A DNA stretch of 62,446 nt, from the NCBI GenBank assembly GCA_947452675.1, contig CANGDL010000009.1:1-62446 (forward strand), given 5' to 3'. Origin of the DNA: Microbacteriaceae bacterium (GTDB lineage Bacteria > Actinomycetota > Actinomycetes > Actinomycetales > Microbacteriaceae). Under the pieces are notes generated by a model. That model was not told the DNA's origin. It ran no database searches and saw only the letters and a program-made list of their open reading frames with translations. Shown in pieces: positions 62,261 to 62,446 of this stretch (position 1 is its first letter; the number at the start of each line of letters is the position of its first letter). Both the position numbers and the translations under genes were made by a program.

Positions 62261-62446
62261 TTACTTTAGGGTAACCTTCGCGCCAGCGCCCTCTAGGGCA
62301 GCCTTTGCCTTCTCAGCAGCGTCCTTGTTTGCGCCCTCTAGAACGGTTGCAGGTGCACCGTCAACAAGAGCCTTTGCCTCGCCTAGACCTAGGTTGGTCA
62401 GTGCGCGAACTTCCTTGATAACTGCGATCTTCTGGTCGCCAGCTGA
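62261..62446 (-). CDS. rplL: 50S ribosomal protein L7/L12, C-terminal part (5' end outside window)
   Basis: The last 61 residues of L7/L12, the stalk protein that recruits translation factors to the ribosome. The globular C-terminal domain is clear: [40 protein letters not shown] and the end GAGAKVTLK. The N-terminal dimerisation domain lies beyond the window. Codon bias is strong, as expected. The gene is read toward the giant gene but is closed off by a strong terminator. Confidence 0.96.
   Translation of the reverse strand, partial: SAGDQKIAVIKEVRALTNLGLGEAKALVDGAPATVLEGANKDAAEKAKAALEGAGAKVTLK

Overview
The window looks like part of a streamlined actinobacterial genome, most likely Microbacteriaceae, probably a Luna-type freshwater genus such as Rhodoluna or Aquiluna. 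This is an inference from moderate GC for an actinobacterium, very short gaps, actinobacterial families (DUF3817, DUF4260, an ArsC-like phosphatase, a Bcr/CflA pump) and very biased codons in presumed high-expression genes (gnd, the sugar-binding lipoprotein, rplL). No rRNA, tRNA, CRISPR array, transposase or prophage was recognised.

Left part (1-17,000): mostly single genes and short operons for metabolism and defence against small molecules. They include a truncated SDR oxidoreductase, a VanZ-like membrane protein, a YgeA-type amino-acid racemase flanked by two copies of a 98-bp repeat, a LON-domain protein, a DUF4260/TetR divergon with a clear palindromic operator, a GNAT acetyltransferase, a cytochrome P450, an aquaporin, and a PadR-like/UbiB-like/AroE-like/GH42 beta-galactosidase run. 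An ArsC-like phosphatase, a degenerate HNH-like protein, an asparaginase and a Bcr/CflA pump follow.

Middle part (17,000-35,200): hrpA, DUF3817, mmuM with an amino-acid-type binding lipoprotein, an MMPL exporter with a long coiled coil, marC, an Imm5-like small protein, gnd, two EamA transporters, a GMC (cholesterol-oxidase-like) flavoenzyme, an orphan XylF-like sugar-binding lipoprotein behind a palindrome and leader hairpin, a saccharopine-dehydrogenase-like protein and an RBBP9-like hydrolase.

Right part (35,267-62,012): one uninterrupted reading frame of 8763 codons, about 42% of the window. It encodes a giant secreted surface protein with a 68-residue signal sequence, a Cys-containing N-terminal domain, an Fn3-like domain, ten long beta-strand-repeat modules (about 4000 residues), 28 Ig-like units (about 3000 residues), five Cys-containing Ig-like units, three Fn3 domains, a Pro/Ser/Thr linker, an Ala/Gly-rich helix, a basic patch and a C-terminal polytopic membrane domain. 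A 149-residue protein with thrombospondin type 3 calcium-binding repeats starts 4 bases after its stop. The giant gene starts behind three consecutive palindromes and just downstream of rplL. This two-gene unit is the most interesting item here: an adhesin-like filament that appears to carry its own multi-pass membrane anchor, instead of a sortase signal, S-layer anchor or two-partner secretion partner.
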